Shown here: positions 33,843-42,548 of the stretch, one piece after another | How positions within the stretch are numbered: position 1 is the first letter of the stretch | How the letters are laid out: each line of letters starts with the position of its first letter | Notes under the pieces: generated by a model | What the model saw: the letters and a program-made list of their open reading frames with translations, nothing else | What the model was told of the DNA's origin: nothing | Databases searched by the model: none | Program-made: the position numbers and the translations under genes | NCBI RefSeq assembly: GCF_000621865.1 | Contig: NZ_JHXE01000012.1 | Location: 124,001-188,000, forward strand | DNA from: Pseudobutyrivibrio sp. MD2005 | Lineage (GTDB): Bacteria > Bacillota > Clostridia > Lachnospirales > Lachnospiraceae | DNA length: 64,000 bases | Direction of reading: 5' to 3'

Positions 33843-34154
33843 TTAGTATTTGTTTGATTCTTTAGTATTAATTGTGATTGTCTTTATACTTCCATCGACA
33901 GCTGTCACAATCCAGTGTCGTAAATCTCCCTGCTGCTTCGTAGAAAGAATAGAGCCCTTTCCACCAATATCTGCTCCAAGGAAAAACTCAATGGCACCTG
34001 TAGCGCATTCCTTTAGACAGGACGTGCAACCCCAGCAATCCTTTTCTCTTTTGATTTCTGCCTTGCCATCCTTTAATTTGATTAGATTTCCAGGACAAGC
34101 CTCTATACATCTTTTGCACCCTACACAGGACGTTTGATTAATTCTAATGCTCAT
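33843..34154 (-). CDS. aprB: APS reductase beta subunit, 2x[4Fe-4S] ferredoxin
   Basis: A 103-residue iron-sulphur protein with two cluster motifs, [13 protein letters not shown] (about residues 10-22) and [15 protein letters not shown] (about 40-54). Spacing and the tryptophan are as in AprB. It is shorter than the sulphate-reducer protein, lacking most of the C-terminal tail that wraps AprA. The start lies 11 bases inside the aprA end. It passes electrons to the FAD of AprA. Confidence 0.9.
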   Translation of the reverse strand: MSIRINQTSCVGCKRCIEACPGNLIKLKDGKAEIKREKDCWGCTSCLKECATGAIEFFLGADIGGKGSILSTKQQGDLRHWIVTAVDGSIKTITINTKESNKY

Positions 34155-35880
34155 CTACCACACCTCCTGCATAGCCAATTGTTCCATCATCATTAAAGGA
34201 AAACTCAAGTGGACTGTAATCCCCTACCAAAAGAGGTCGTTTTATTATTCTGATTTCATCATCTTGCTTAACAGAATTTATGTAGGCCTCAAAGCTTTCA
34301 CTTACTTTAGTATGACTCATGTTTTCAGCAAAGCTGTGCCATCTGGTTTCCTTTCGAGCTTTCAGATGCTCTATCAACGATAAACAGACGGTAAGTCTTT
34401 CCTTGATTTCGTAGATTTGTAGCAAATCATCTGTATCGGTGGCCTGCAATGCTTCTAGCACAGGATAAAGGCCTTTGATTTTAGTGGTTGCCAGTTCAAG
34501 TCCTGTTTCATTAAACTGATATCCCTTCGTGATGCCTCCGGCATATTCATCCATTATCTTTTGCATAGCTTCTTCCACTTGAGAAATAGTAATGTTTGAA
34601 GCTGTGTTATCAAAATAATGCTTATAGTCTGATATGATTTTCTTCCAAGAATCATTCTGCTCCTGTTTAAAATCATTTTTCAGATACTCTTCTATTCCCA
34701 AAGCAGCCAGCTTTCCTTCTGCCAATGCTCCAGTAACATATTTTTGAGGAGCACCACCTGCCACATCACCTGCTGCATATAATCCTTGGACGGTAGTAGC
34801 ACGATTGTTATCAACCCAATATCCACTTGCAGTATGACCGCCTACAATATATGGCTCGGTACCTTCTATTTCTACATTCTGTTCAGCTGGTCCCTGGCCT
34901 CCTTCCAACCATTTCAAGGTTTGGGATGGAGCCATGTTAAGATATGCCTTGTATAAATCTTCTTCCTGTTCTTTTGAAATAACATCTGTTTTTAAATAGC
35001 AAGGCCCTCTGCCTTCAGCATTTTCTTTGGTAGTTCCATATACTCTTTCGCAGGTGGCAACGCCGTATTTTGTCTCATATATTTCACCCAGGCCATTCAT
35101 CTGCTTTGCCTTAACTCCTTGGGCTATGGTTCCAGTGGGTGCAATTGTATCCTTGCATCTTAAAGCTATGAATCGCATCTCAAAAGTAGTCATTTCAGCT
35201 CCTGCATTAATTCCCATTGCATAGCCAGCGCCAGTATTAAATGGTGGATACCACATTTTGTGCCTTGAAAAGCCTGGATTGTTAGGTCGATATAGCCCTG
35301 CTGCCCCTCCAGTAGCCATCAGAATAGCCTTTGCAAAAATCGCATAGGCTTTCTTCTCATTAACGTCAAAGCCTACCGCTCCGTATATACGATTATTCTC
35401 AACTAGCAAATCTGTAATATTAACATGATTTAACACTGAAACATTTTTACTTTCCGAAGCCATCTTGGCTAAGATAGGCTTTATATTTTCCCCATTAATC
35501 TTTATATTTCTATTTCCACGAGTGACATATTTTCCATTCTCATCCTTTAGAATTACCAGACCATTATCCTCAAGAGTATGGGTTACCTCATTAAGGTTTT
35601 CCGAGATTGATAAAAGTAAATCCTCTCTTACAATGCCTTTGGCATCATTCTTACAATAATCAACGTAATCCTGAGGCACTCTACCTTCTGTGATATATGC
35701 ATTGATTGCATTTACTCCAGCTGCCAGGCATCCGCTTCGCTTTATATTTGCCTTTTCAGCAATTAAGACTTTATATTGTCCTTCAAGTCCCAAGGTGTAC
35801 GCACTATAGCAGCCTGCTGTACCGCCGCCTACAATAAGTACATCTGTGTTTATCTTTTCAACTAATAGATTTTCTAGCAT
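34144..35880 (-). CDS. aprA: APS reductase alpha subunit (FAD flavoprotein)
   Basis: A 578-residue flavoprotein of the fumarate-reductase/AprA group that reduces APS to sulphite and AMP. The FAD-binding segment is VLIVGGGTAGCYSAYTLG near the N-terminus. The motifs RSGCLAAGVNAINAYI and WYPPFNTGAGYAMGINAGAEM are AprA-like, and the FAD-binding C-terminal stretch is GLYAAGDVAGGAPQKYVTGA. It sits between cysA and aprB in a sulphate-uptake operon, so its job is assimilatory. Confidence 0.93.
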   Translation of the reverse strand: MLENLLVEKINTDVLIVGGGTAGCYSAYTLGLEGQYKVLIAEKANIKRSGCLAAGVNAINAYITEGRVPQDYVDYCKNDAKGIVREDLLLSISENLNEVTHTLEDNGLVILKDENGKYVTRGNRNIKINGENIKPILAKMASESKNVSVLNHVNITDLLVENNRIYGAVGFDVNEKKAYAIFAKAILMATGGAAGLYRPNNPGFSRHKMWYPPFNTGAGYAMGINAGAEMTTFEMRFIALRCKDTIAPTGTIAQGVKAKQMNGLGEIYETKYGVATCERVYGTTKENAEGRGPCYLKTDVISKEQEEDLYKAYLNMAPSQTLKWLEGGQGPAEQNVEIEGTEPYIVGGHTASGYWVDNNRATTVQGLYAAGDVAGGAPQKYVTGALAEGKLAALGIEEYLKNDFKQEQNDSWKKIISDYKHYFDNTASNITISQVEEAMQKIMDEYAGGITKGYQFNETGLELATTKIKGLYPVLEALQATDTDDLLQIYEIKERLTVCLSLIEHLKARKETRWHSFAENMSHTKVSESFEAYINSVKQDDEIRIIKRPLLVGDYSPLEFSFNDDGTIGYAGGVVDEH

Positions 35881-35890
35881 ATTAAATTCC

Positions 35891-36952
35891 TTAAATTACA
35901 ACTTCTTCATCCTTCAGTGAACTGTTAGTCTCTAAAATAACTTCATTTCCTGATACTACGTATAAACGATATATAAATACATCAACCTTTTCGCCAACTT
36001 TTATTTCTGCATCATTTATACTTCTGATGGCTGAAATAAGATTGCCATGTATTCTAGCTCGCACTTCAATGTTGCTGCCTCTGAATATTGTGTCTTCCAC
36101 AATAGCTTCCTCGGCTGAACTAGCAAACTGAACGCTTTCCCCTTTTTTGAAAATGCTTACAAACTCTGGACGAAGATATGCAATTGAATCATCAGATTGC
36201 TTATCGAAATGCTTAAACTGCTCATAGTTTTTCACTTCAACAGAATTACCGATAAACTGAGCAACAAAAGGTGTGGCAGGATTCTTGTAAAGTTCCTGCG
36301 GTGTGCCTGCTTGCTCAACTTTGCCTTGGTTTGTCACTATAATCTCATCTGCAACTTCTATTGCTTCATCCTGATCATGAGTCACAAAGATGCTTGTAAT
36401 CTGAAGCTTTGTAATCATTTCTCTTAGCCATGTACGAAGCTCTGATCTTACCTTTGCATCAATAGCAGCAAATGGCTCATCCAAAAGAAGAATCTGAGGA
36501 TTTGGAGCTAAAGCCCTTGCAAAAGCTACACGCTGTCGTTGGCCTCCTGATAGTTGACTAGGAAATCTTTTTTCCAATCCCTGGCAGTCAATAAGTGTGA
36601 GTAGCTCTGTAACTCTCGCCTTAATTTTATCCTCAGGAATTTTCTTTACCCTTAGTCCAAATGCAATGTTGTCATATACATTCATATATCTAAACAATGC
36701 ATAGTTTTGGAAAACAAAGCCTATTCCTCTTTCACTACCAGGTGTGTTGTTTACCACCTTGCCATCTATCAGTATTTCTCCTGAGTCTGGATTTTCAAGT
36801 CCTGCAATCATTCTAAGAATTGTAGTTTTTCCACTTCCCGAAGGGCCTAAAAGTGCTACGAGCTTGCCCTTTTCTATAGAAATATTAATATCCTTTGATG
36901 CATGAAACTTTTTAAAATGTTTATTTATATCTCTTAATTCAACATATCCCAT
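35891..36952 (-). CDS. cysA: Sulphate/thiosulphate ABC transporter ATPase
   Basis: A 353-residue ATPase of the CysA family. Walker A is GPSGSGKTT, the Q-loop VFQNYALFRYMNVYDNI, the signature LSGGQRQRVAFARAL and Walker B ILLLDEPFAAID. A C-terminal regulatory domain of about 110 residues (TOBE-like) follows. It powers sulphate import with CysT and CysW. It is followed 10 bases later by aprA. Confidence 0.95.
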   Translation of the reverse strand: MGYVELRDINKHFKKFHASKDINISIEKGKLVALLGPSGSGKTTILRMIAGLENPDSGEILIDGKVVNNTPGSERGIGFVFQNYALFRYMNVYDNIAFGLRVKKIPEDKIKARVTELLTLIDCQGLEKRFPSQLSGGQRQRVAFARALAPNPQILLLDEPFAAIDAKVRSELRTWLREMITKLQITSIFVTHDQDEAIEVADEIIVTNQGKVEQAGTPQELYKNPATPFVAQFIGNSVEVKNYEQFKHFDKQSDDSIAYLRPEFVSIFKKGESVQFASSAEEAIVEDTIFRGSNIEVRARIHGNLISAIRSINDAEIKVGEKVDVFIYRLYVVSGNEVILETNSSLKDEEVVI

Positions 36953-36966
36953 AACAGTTGCCCTCT

Positions 36967-37797
36967 CTATTTATTTAGGTCTAATTCTTTCTGCCCTCTT
37001 TTTTCTATTACAAGCCTAAGTATCAACACAACTATGGCAAGTACCACCAAAATCGATGATGCTGCAAAGGCTCCTGTGAAATCATAGCCTTGATACAACA
37101 GCTCTATATACAAAGGCAAAGTATTTGTCTTTCCTCTTAAGTGGCCAGATAAAACGGATACCGCGCCAAACTCTCCCATAGCTCTTGCGGTACAAAGCAC
37201 TACACCATATAAAAGTGCCCACTTAATATGAGGAAATGTAATCTTCCTAAAAATAGTAAAAGTCTTTGCCCCCATCAGTGCTGCCGCTTCTTCCTCATCT
37301 GTTCCCTGGGAGGTAAGAACTGGTATTAATTCTCTTGAAATAAATGGAAATGTAACAAAAATGGTAGCAAGCACAATTCCAGGAACAGCAAATATAATCT
37401 GTATTCCATATGAATCTAAAATAGGATATAAATCACTTTGCCTACCAAATGTAAGAACATATATCAAACCTGCAATAATAGGTGAAACGGTTACAGGCAA
37501 ATCAATAAATGTAGATAATACTTTCTTCCCCTTAAACGCATACTTTGTTATTAACCAGGCTGCTGCAATGCCAAATATCGTATTTACGATAACCGCCCAT
37601 ATTGTTGCCTGAACAGTTAGTAATGCCGCCTTGATTGCATATTCATCGGATACAGCTGTCAAATACCCCATGATTCCATCTCTAAGTGCAGTTACCACTA
37701 TATAAATGAGTGGCAATATCAAAAACACTCCTAAAAAGACAAAGCTTACGGTTATGAAAAAAAATTTTAAAACTCTATTTTCTTTTCTTAGTTCCAT
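36967..37797 (-). CDS. cysW: Sulphate ABC transporter permease CysW
   Basis: A 276-residue inner-membrane permease with about six hydrophobic helices. The EAA loop is EEAAALMGAKTFTIFRKITFPHIKWALLYG-like, followed by ARAMGEFGAVSVLSGH, typical of CysW. It forms the channel with CysT. Confidence 0.94.
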   Translation of the reverse strand: MELRKENRVLKFFFITVSFVFLGVFLILPLIYIVVTALRDGIMGYLTAVSDEYAIKAALLTVQATIWAVIVNTIFGIAAAWLITKYAFKGKKVLSTFIDLPVTVSPIIAGLIYVLTFGRQSDLYPILDSYGIQIIFAVPGIVLATIFVTFPFISRELIPVLTSQGTDEEEAAALMGAKTFTIFRKITFPHIKWALLYGVVLCTARAMGEFGAVSVLSGHLRGKTNTLPLYIELLYQGYDFTGAFAASSILVVLAIVVLILRLVIEKRGQKELDLNK

Positions 37798-37808
37798 ATC
37801 AAATCCCC

Positions 37809-38642
37809 CTAGATTTTTCCATTAACTCTCTTGGATACACTAGCTTGTACAATAGCATTGATTGATAAAATCACTATTGATATTCCAAGCATCACAAGAG
37901 CTATGGAAGTTGCAGCTGAGTAATCATATTCCTGCAGTTCAGACATGATTAGAAGTGGTGCGATTTCTGTCTCATAGGGAGTGTTTCCCGCAATAAAAAC
38001 AACACTTCCGTATTCTCCAATACATCTTGCAAAGGCCAAGGTAAATCCCGAAATTATCGCTGGAAGAATTTCTGGAAAGATGACTTTTGTAAAAGTTGTC
38101 TTTGCATCGGCCCCTAAAATAAATGCTGCTTCCTCATACTGAATATCTATTTTTTCAAGCACCGGCTGAACCGATCTAACCACAAATGGAATGCCAATAA
38201 AAATCAACGCAACTGTTATACCTATTCTTGTATAGGCTATCTGAATTCCAAAAAGCTTATAAAAAATCTGTCCTACCCATCCATTAGTAGTAGTTAGATG
38301 TGTTAAGGATATGCCAGCTACAGCTGTTGGCAGAGCAAATGGCAATTCAATTATTCCATCAATAAATCTCTTGCCCTTAAAATCATATCTAACTAAAATC
38401 CATGCAAGTATTATTCCCATCACTACATTGACTAAAGATGCAATAAATGCAGTTGAGATTGATACAAAATATCCCGATAAGATTCTTGGTCTCGTTACCG
38501 TATATACGAACTCAGAAAAACTAAGCTTTGCAGAAAAGACTACTAATGAACACAAGGGAATCAATACCACAATACTTAATATGGTTATTGTTATTCCCAT
38601 TGATATTCCAAATCCAGGTATTACGCTTTTATGTCTATTCAT
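37809..38642 (-). CDS. cysT: Sulphate ABC transporter permease CysT
   Basis: A 277-residue permease with about six helices. The loop QYEEAAFILGADAKTTFTKV and the segment FARCIGEYGSVVFIAGNTPY are diagnostic of CysT/CysU. ATG 38642 (MNRHKS) with AGAGAGGAT upstream is chosen; the reading from 38690 would start inside a hairpin. It follows the binding-protein gene across an attenuator-like stem. Confidence 0.93.
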   Translation of the reverse strand: MNRHKSVIPGFGISMGITITILSIVVLIPLCSLVVFSAKLSFSEFVYTVTRPRILSGYFVSISTAFIASLVNVVMGIILAWILVRYDFKGKRFIDGIIELPFALPTAVAGISLTHLTTTNGWVGQIFYKLFGIQIAYTRIGITVALIFIGIPFVVRSVQPVLEKIDIQYEEAAFILGADAKTTFTKVIFPEILPAIISGFTLAFARCIGEYGSVVFIAGNTPYETEIAPLLIMSELQEYDYSAATSIALVMLGISIVILSINAIVQASVSKRVNGKI

Positions 38643-38660
38643 ATTCACAATCCTCTCTGA

Positions 38661-38691
38661 AAAACTTTGGAATGGGTTGCCCCATTCCAAA
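38661..38691 (-). terminator. Attenuator-like terminator between sulphate-binding protein and cysT
   Basis: Minus-strand stem TTTGGAATGGG/CCCATTCCAAA (38666-38691) with a 4-base loop, followed by G and five T. Partial termination would give more binding protein than permease. Confidence 0.75.
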
Positions 38692-38698
38692 ATTGCTT

Positions 38699-39796
38699 TT
38701 ACTGTTCATAAATACTGTCAAAGTTTGCTCCATCAGCAAAATGTGTAGCGCGTGCCTTTGTCCAGCCACCAAAATGATTAATATCTGTAAGTGTGATATT
38801 GTCGTTAATCCACTTGCCATCTGCTGGTACCTCTGTAATAGTGTTTGAATCAGCTGTAAATACATACTTGTCATAGATTGACTTTGTGCTTGGACGATAG
38901 AAATTCTGTGCCTCTATCTCCTGTGCCTCATCTGAATACAGATAGCTTAAATATTCTTTTGCTACATCTTCTGTGCCATGCTTCTTTGCTACTTCATCAA
39001 CTACAGCAACTGTTGGCTGGCATAAAATAGACACTGAAGGAACTACAATTTCATACTCCCCTGGATATTCCTGAAGTGAAAGGAATGCCTCATTCTCCCA
39101 AGCAATCAGAACATCACCCTGCTTATTCTCTACAAATGATGTGGTTGCACCTCTTGCACCAGAATCAAGAACTACTACGTTTGCATATAATTGTCTGATT
39201 GACTCTAATATCTCATCTTCGCTCTGTCCCTGCTGCTCGAAATAATACCAGGCTGCAAGGTAATTCCACATTGCTCCACCAGATGTCTTTGGATTTGGTG
39301 TGATAACGCCTACATCCTTACGTGTTAAATCGTCCCAATCATTAATATTCTTTGGATTACCTGAACGTACAAGAAATACGATTGTTGATGTGTATGGAGA
39401 ACTATCTACATCAAACTCAGATGTGAATCCATCATCAATGAGTCCTGCATCTGCAACTACCTGAACATCACCCTCAAGTGCAAGTGTAACAACATCTGCC
39501 TCAAGTCCGTTTGCAACTTCAAGAGCCTGCTTTCCAGATCCACCATGTGACTGTGTAATCTCTACTGTCTGTCCAAACTCTTCTTCATAATGCTTTGCAA
39601 ACAATTCGTTGTATGCTGCGTAAAGCTCTCTGGTTGGATCGTATGAAACATTTGTGAGCTCTATCTTTTCTCCCCCAGCCTTTGGAACATCTTCTCCATC
39701 GATTGAAGCTGTTCCTCCTTTACTTCCACATCCAACAACGCTAGCCCCAAGTGCTGCGATTAAAATCAAAGATAACAATTTCTTTTTCATATTCAC
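38699..39796 (-). CDS. Sulphate ABC transporter binding lipoprotein
   Basis: A 365-residue sulphate-binding protein of the CysP/Sbp family. It has a lipoprotein signal with Cys in ASVVGCG near residue 22. The family segments VSYDPTRELYAAYNELFAKHY-like text, SHGGSGKQAL and TPNPKTSGGAMWNYLAAW are diagnostic. ATG 39796 has GGAGG 8 bases upstream. It is the first gene of the operon that runs through cysTWA, aprAB and cysDN, behind an Rrf2-type operator. Confidence 0.94.
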   Translation of the reverse strand: MNMKKKLLSLILIAALGASVVGCGSKGGTASIDGEDVPKAGGEKIELTNVSYDPTRELYAAYNELFAKHYEEEFGQTVEITQSHGGSGKQALEVANGLEADVVTLALEGDVQVVADAGLIDDGFTSEFDVDSSPYTSTIVFLVRSGNPKNINDWDDLTRKDVGVITPNPKTSGGAMWNYLAAWYYFEQQGQSEDEILESIRQLYANVVVLDSGARGATTSFVENKQGDVLIAWENEAFLSLQEYPGEYEIVVPSVSILCQPTVAVVDEVAKKHGTEDVAKEYLSYLYSDEAQEIEAQNFYRPSTKSIYDKYVFTADSNTITEVPADGKWINDNITLTDINHFGGWTKARATHFADGANFDSIYEQ

Positions 39797-39824
39797 TACC
39801 TCCGCTCTGTTTTATTAACTACTT

Positions 39825-39843
39825 ATCTACTAGGTTGATAGGA
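39825..39843 (-). promoter_or_regulatory. Rrf2-type sulphur operator, sulphate operon
   Basis: Sense TCCTATCAACCTAGTAGAT, directly after the predicted -10 box and 28 bases before the start codon. Confidence 0.75.
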
Positions 39844-39871
39844 TTATATGTTACAAAGCCTGTAAATTCAA
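39843..39871 (-). promoter_or_regulatory. Promoter of the sulphate operon
   Basis: TTGAAT (39866-39871) and TATAAT (39843-39848) with a 17-base spacer on the minus strand. Confidence 0.7.
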
Positions 39872-39894
39872 TACTTCTAGCTCCTAAAGAAAAT

Positions 39895-39931
39895 GAGAAC
39901 CCGTTATAGATTCAATCTATAGCAGGCTCTC
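39895..39931. promoter_or_regulatory. Upstream dyad at the sulphate-operon promoter
   Basis: The core TTATAGATTCAATCTATAG (39904-39922) ends exactly 32 bases before the -35 box. It is extended outward by TGAGA/TCTCA arms into a 37-base hairpin. Confidence 0.6.
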
Positions 39932-39937
39932 ACGGCG

Positions 39938-39966
39938 TAAAAAAGCAGGTGCGAAAAGCACCTGCC
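39938..39966 (-). terminator. Terminator of the sulphonate-type ABC operon
   Basis: Minus-strand stem GCAGGTGC/GCACCTGC with a 5-base loop, followed by six T residues, just after the binding-protein stop at 39984. Confidence 0.88.
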
Positions 39967-39983
39967 ATCGTTTTTATTAATCA

Positions 39984-40976
39984 TTAAAATAGTGTTGAAG
40001 TATCAAACTCTTCGTCAATCATTCCAGCTTCATACATGAAATCTGCTGTTCTCTGGAATCCAGCCTTATCTTCATCTGTGATTTCCAGTGAGAAATCATA
40101 ATACTGGTACATATCCTTTACAGCAGCCTCATCTAGATCGAGCTCTGTTGCAACAGCTGCCAGAGCTTCATCTTCATTTTCTGAGATATAGCTTAAGATT
40201 TCTTTCTGAGCACTCTCAAGCTTTTCAATAACTTCTGGATGAGCCTCATAGAATTCATTTGTTACTGCAACAGCGATGATTGCGTTGATAAGACCTTCGC
40301 CGTCTGTCACAAGATTGTAGCCCTGTGACTGTGTCTGATATGCTGCCGCACCTGCAAGTAATGCACAGTCAATGCTTCCACCTTCAAGTGCTGCCTTTGC
40401 ATCAGGAATTCCCATGTTTACAAAATTAACATCATCTATTGAAAGTCCTGCTGTAGCAAGATATGCTGCAAGTAACTCATGAAGATTAGTACCTGTAGGT
40501 CCAGCGATTGTTTTGCCAACTAAATCCTCTGGACTCTTAATTGAGTCATCCTTTGCGAATAAGCAAAATGCCTTTGGAGAGCGGCTATACATATTTACAA
40601 CCTTGATATCTCCACCATTTGCAGCTGAAAGAATTACAGATGTTGCTCCAACTGCATAAAGCACCTGCACATCACCTGAGGCAAGTGCCTGTGTCTGGTC
40701 TGCACCAGAAGTAATCTCTGCATAATTTACTTTTGTGCCCTCAAAAGCCTTCTCAAAAATCTTTTGATCCTTATCAATAATAGATGGTACGTTTAGGGGT
40801 GATGTTACATATGTGAATGTAAGCTCATCTAAAGCTTCCTCCGAAGCTGCTGTATCAGCTGATTCTGTTTGGCCAGCATCGTTATTTGCTGCTCCCTCTT
40901 TGCTACTTCCGCAGCCAACAAAAAGGCTTACGGCAAGGCTCGCTACAAGCATTGTCGAAATTATTTTCTTTAACAT
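39984..40976 (-). CDS. Sulphonate/taurine-type ABC transporter binding lipoprotein
   Basis: A 330-residue periplasmic-binding-type lipoprotein of the SsuA/TauA/NMT1 group. The signal has lipobox SLFVGC at about residues 17-22. The segments KTIAGPTGTNLHELLAAYL and FVNMGIPDAKAALEGGSID are family-typical. The start lies 74 bases inside the 3' end of the ATPase gene, with AAGGAGG before ATG 40976. The ligand is probably an organosulphur compound from context; nitrate or thiamine precursors are less likely. Confidence 0.88.
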   Translation of the reverse strand: MLKKIISTMLVASLAVSLFVGCGSSKEGAANNDAGQTESADTAASEEALDELTFTYVTSPLNVPSIIDKDQKIFEKAFEGTKVNYAEITSGADQTQALASGDVQVLYAVGATSVILSAANGGDIKVVNMYSRSPKAFCLFAKDDSIKSPEDLVGKTIAGPTGTNLHELLAAYLATAGLSIDDVNFVNMGIPDAKAALEGGSIDCALLAGAAAYQTQSQGYNLVTDGEGLINAIIAVAVTNEFYEAHPEVIEKLESAQKEILSYISENEDEALAAVATELDLDEAAVKDMYQYYDFSLEITDEDKAGFQRTADFMYEAGMIDEEFDTSTLF

Positions 40977-41718
40977 TCTTTTCCTCCTTAGAAAATGTAA
41001 TTGTATTTTTAAATTGCTCTAAAATCTGTTGTTTTATTGCAATCATTGACGGATTCATTAAATCTCTAACTGAGTCTGACTCGGGTATATTAAAGGACTT
41101 TTTAATCCTTCCATTTTCAATAAGAACGATATTGTTGCCTAGAAGTAAAGCCTCATCAATGCTATGGGTAACAAAAAGTATACTCATATGCTGCTTGTGC
41201 TGCATTTCCCTCAACTCATTTTGCATCTGCTCTCTAGTAAAATAATCCAAAGCTGCAAAAGGCTCATCCATCATTATAAAGGATGGTTTGTAAGCCATAG
41301 CTCGTGCTATTGAAACCCTGTGCTGCATTCCTCCTGACAGCTGATTAGGGTAGGAATTGTCAAAACCTCTAAGGCCAACAATATTAATCAGATTTCTGAT
41401 TTCATTGTCCGTAATGCCTATTTTCTTTCCACTAAATTTAATGTTGTCGTAAACTGACAACCATGGCATTAATCTTGGCTCCTGAAAAACAAAAGCCATT
41501 CTGGAATCACCTTCATATTCAATCTGGCCAGCATCTGCCTTTTCAAGCCCTCCGATAATACGAAGCAACGTAGTCTTACCACATCCGCTTTTGCCTAAGA
41601 TTACGGTAATCTCCTTAGGATGAAGCTCTAGAGAGATATCATCAAGAACAGTAGTATTTTTGCCATTTACTGGAAAACTTTTCGATATGTTTTTTACATG
41701 AATTTCACCTATTGCCAT
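40903..41718 (-). CDS. Sulphonate/taurine-type ABC transporter ATPase
   Basis: A 271-residue ATPase of the SsuB/TauB group. Walker A is GKSGCGKTT, the Q-loop VFQEPRLMPWLSVYDNI, the signature LSGGMQHRVSIARAM and Walker B FIMMDEPFAALD. The final 24 residues are Cys-rich and are encoded over the start of the binding-protein gene. They look like an extension into the next gene rather than conserved protein. It overlaps the permease end by 10 bases. Confidence 0.9.
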   Translation of the reverse strand: MAIGEIHVKNISKSFPVNGKNTTVLDDISLELHPKEITVILGKSGCGKTTLLRIIGGLEKADAGQIEYEGDSRMAFVFQEPRLMPWLSVYDNIKFSGKKIGITDNEIRNLINIVGLRGFDNSYPNQLSGGMQHRVSIARAMAYKPSFIMMDEPFAALDYFTREQMQNELREMQHKQHMSILFVTHSIDEALLLGNNIVLIENGRIKKSFNIPESDSVRDLMNPSMIAIKQQILEQFKNTITFSKEEKNVKENNFDNACSEPCRKPFCWLRK

Positions 41719-42500
41719 CCGTTCTCTCCAACACCCTTTAATACTACTTTTATTATCATTCCAAATAGCTTATCTGAAAGATAACCAATGGTTCCAATCA
41801 GAATAATTCCAATGATGACCTTATCTGTTCTGGACATCTGCTGGGCAAAAAGTATCATATGGCCAAGTCCTGATGCTGCTGCAACCATCTCGGCACCTAT
41901 AATCGCCCTCCAGCTGTACCCCAGCCCGATTCTCATTCCAACTAAAATATCTGCTGCTGCATAAGGAAGAATGATTCCAAATAATTTTTCTTTTGCTGAG
42001 TAATCGTAGACATCTCCCACCTCTAACAGTTTTTCATCACAGCCTAGGATACCTTTTACAATATTAAGGTATATTGGGAAAAATGACGCAAGTACAATGA
42101 TTATTATTTTGGACGTTTCCCCAATTCCATACCAAAGAATTAATAAAGGTATTAAGCTAAGAGGTGGTACATTTCTAAAGAATTGAACAAGAGGCTCATA
42201 CCATATCCTGCTGTTTGGTAACAGCGATGTGAGTGTTCCTAAGAAAAATGCTAATATAAACGCAATAGTAAAGCCTTTTAATACTCTGATAAGACTTATG
42301 ATAATATCTTCCCATATGTCTCCCGATTCAAGCAGTTTAAGAAACGTGTTCCAAACCTTGCCTGGTGAAGGCAGGACATATTCACTGAAGGTGCCAGATG
42401 CACATACTGCCGACCATGCGAAAATTATAATCAGTATTGTGATTACTGGTGCTATATATTTTTTGTATTTATTCCAAAAACTATTCATTATGTTTAGCAA
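41709..42500 (-). CDS. Sulphonate/taurine-type ABC transporter permease
   Basis: A 263-residue SsuC/TauC-type permease with about six helices. The segment FFRNVPPLSLIPLLILWYGIGE and the loop DYSAKEKLFGIILPYAAADILVGMRIGLGYSW are typical. It is the first gene of the permease-ATPase-binding protein operon. No clear Rrf2 operator was found here; a 16/19 match to the CTATARAT dyad at 42547-42565 lies at the wrong distance. Confidence 0.9.
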   Translation of the reverse strand: MLNIMNSFWNKYKKYIAPVITILIIIFAWSAVCASGTFSEYVLPSPGKVWNTFLKLLESGDIWEDIIISLIRVLKGFTIAFILAFFLGTLTSLLPNSRIWYEPLVQFFRNVPPLSLIPLLILWYGIGETSKIIIIVLASFFPIYLNIVKGILGCDEKLLEVGDVYDYSAKEKLFGIILPYAAADILVGMRIGLGYSWRAIIGAEMVAAASGLGHMILFAQQMSRTDKVIIGIILIGTIGYLSDKLFGMIIKVVLKGVGENGWQ

Positions 42501-42548
42501 ACTCCATTCACATTACAGTATACTCTTTTAGAACCACTTTGACACACT

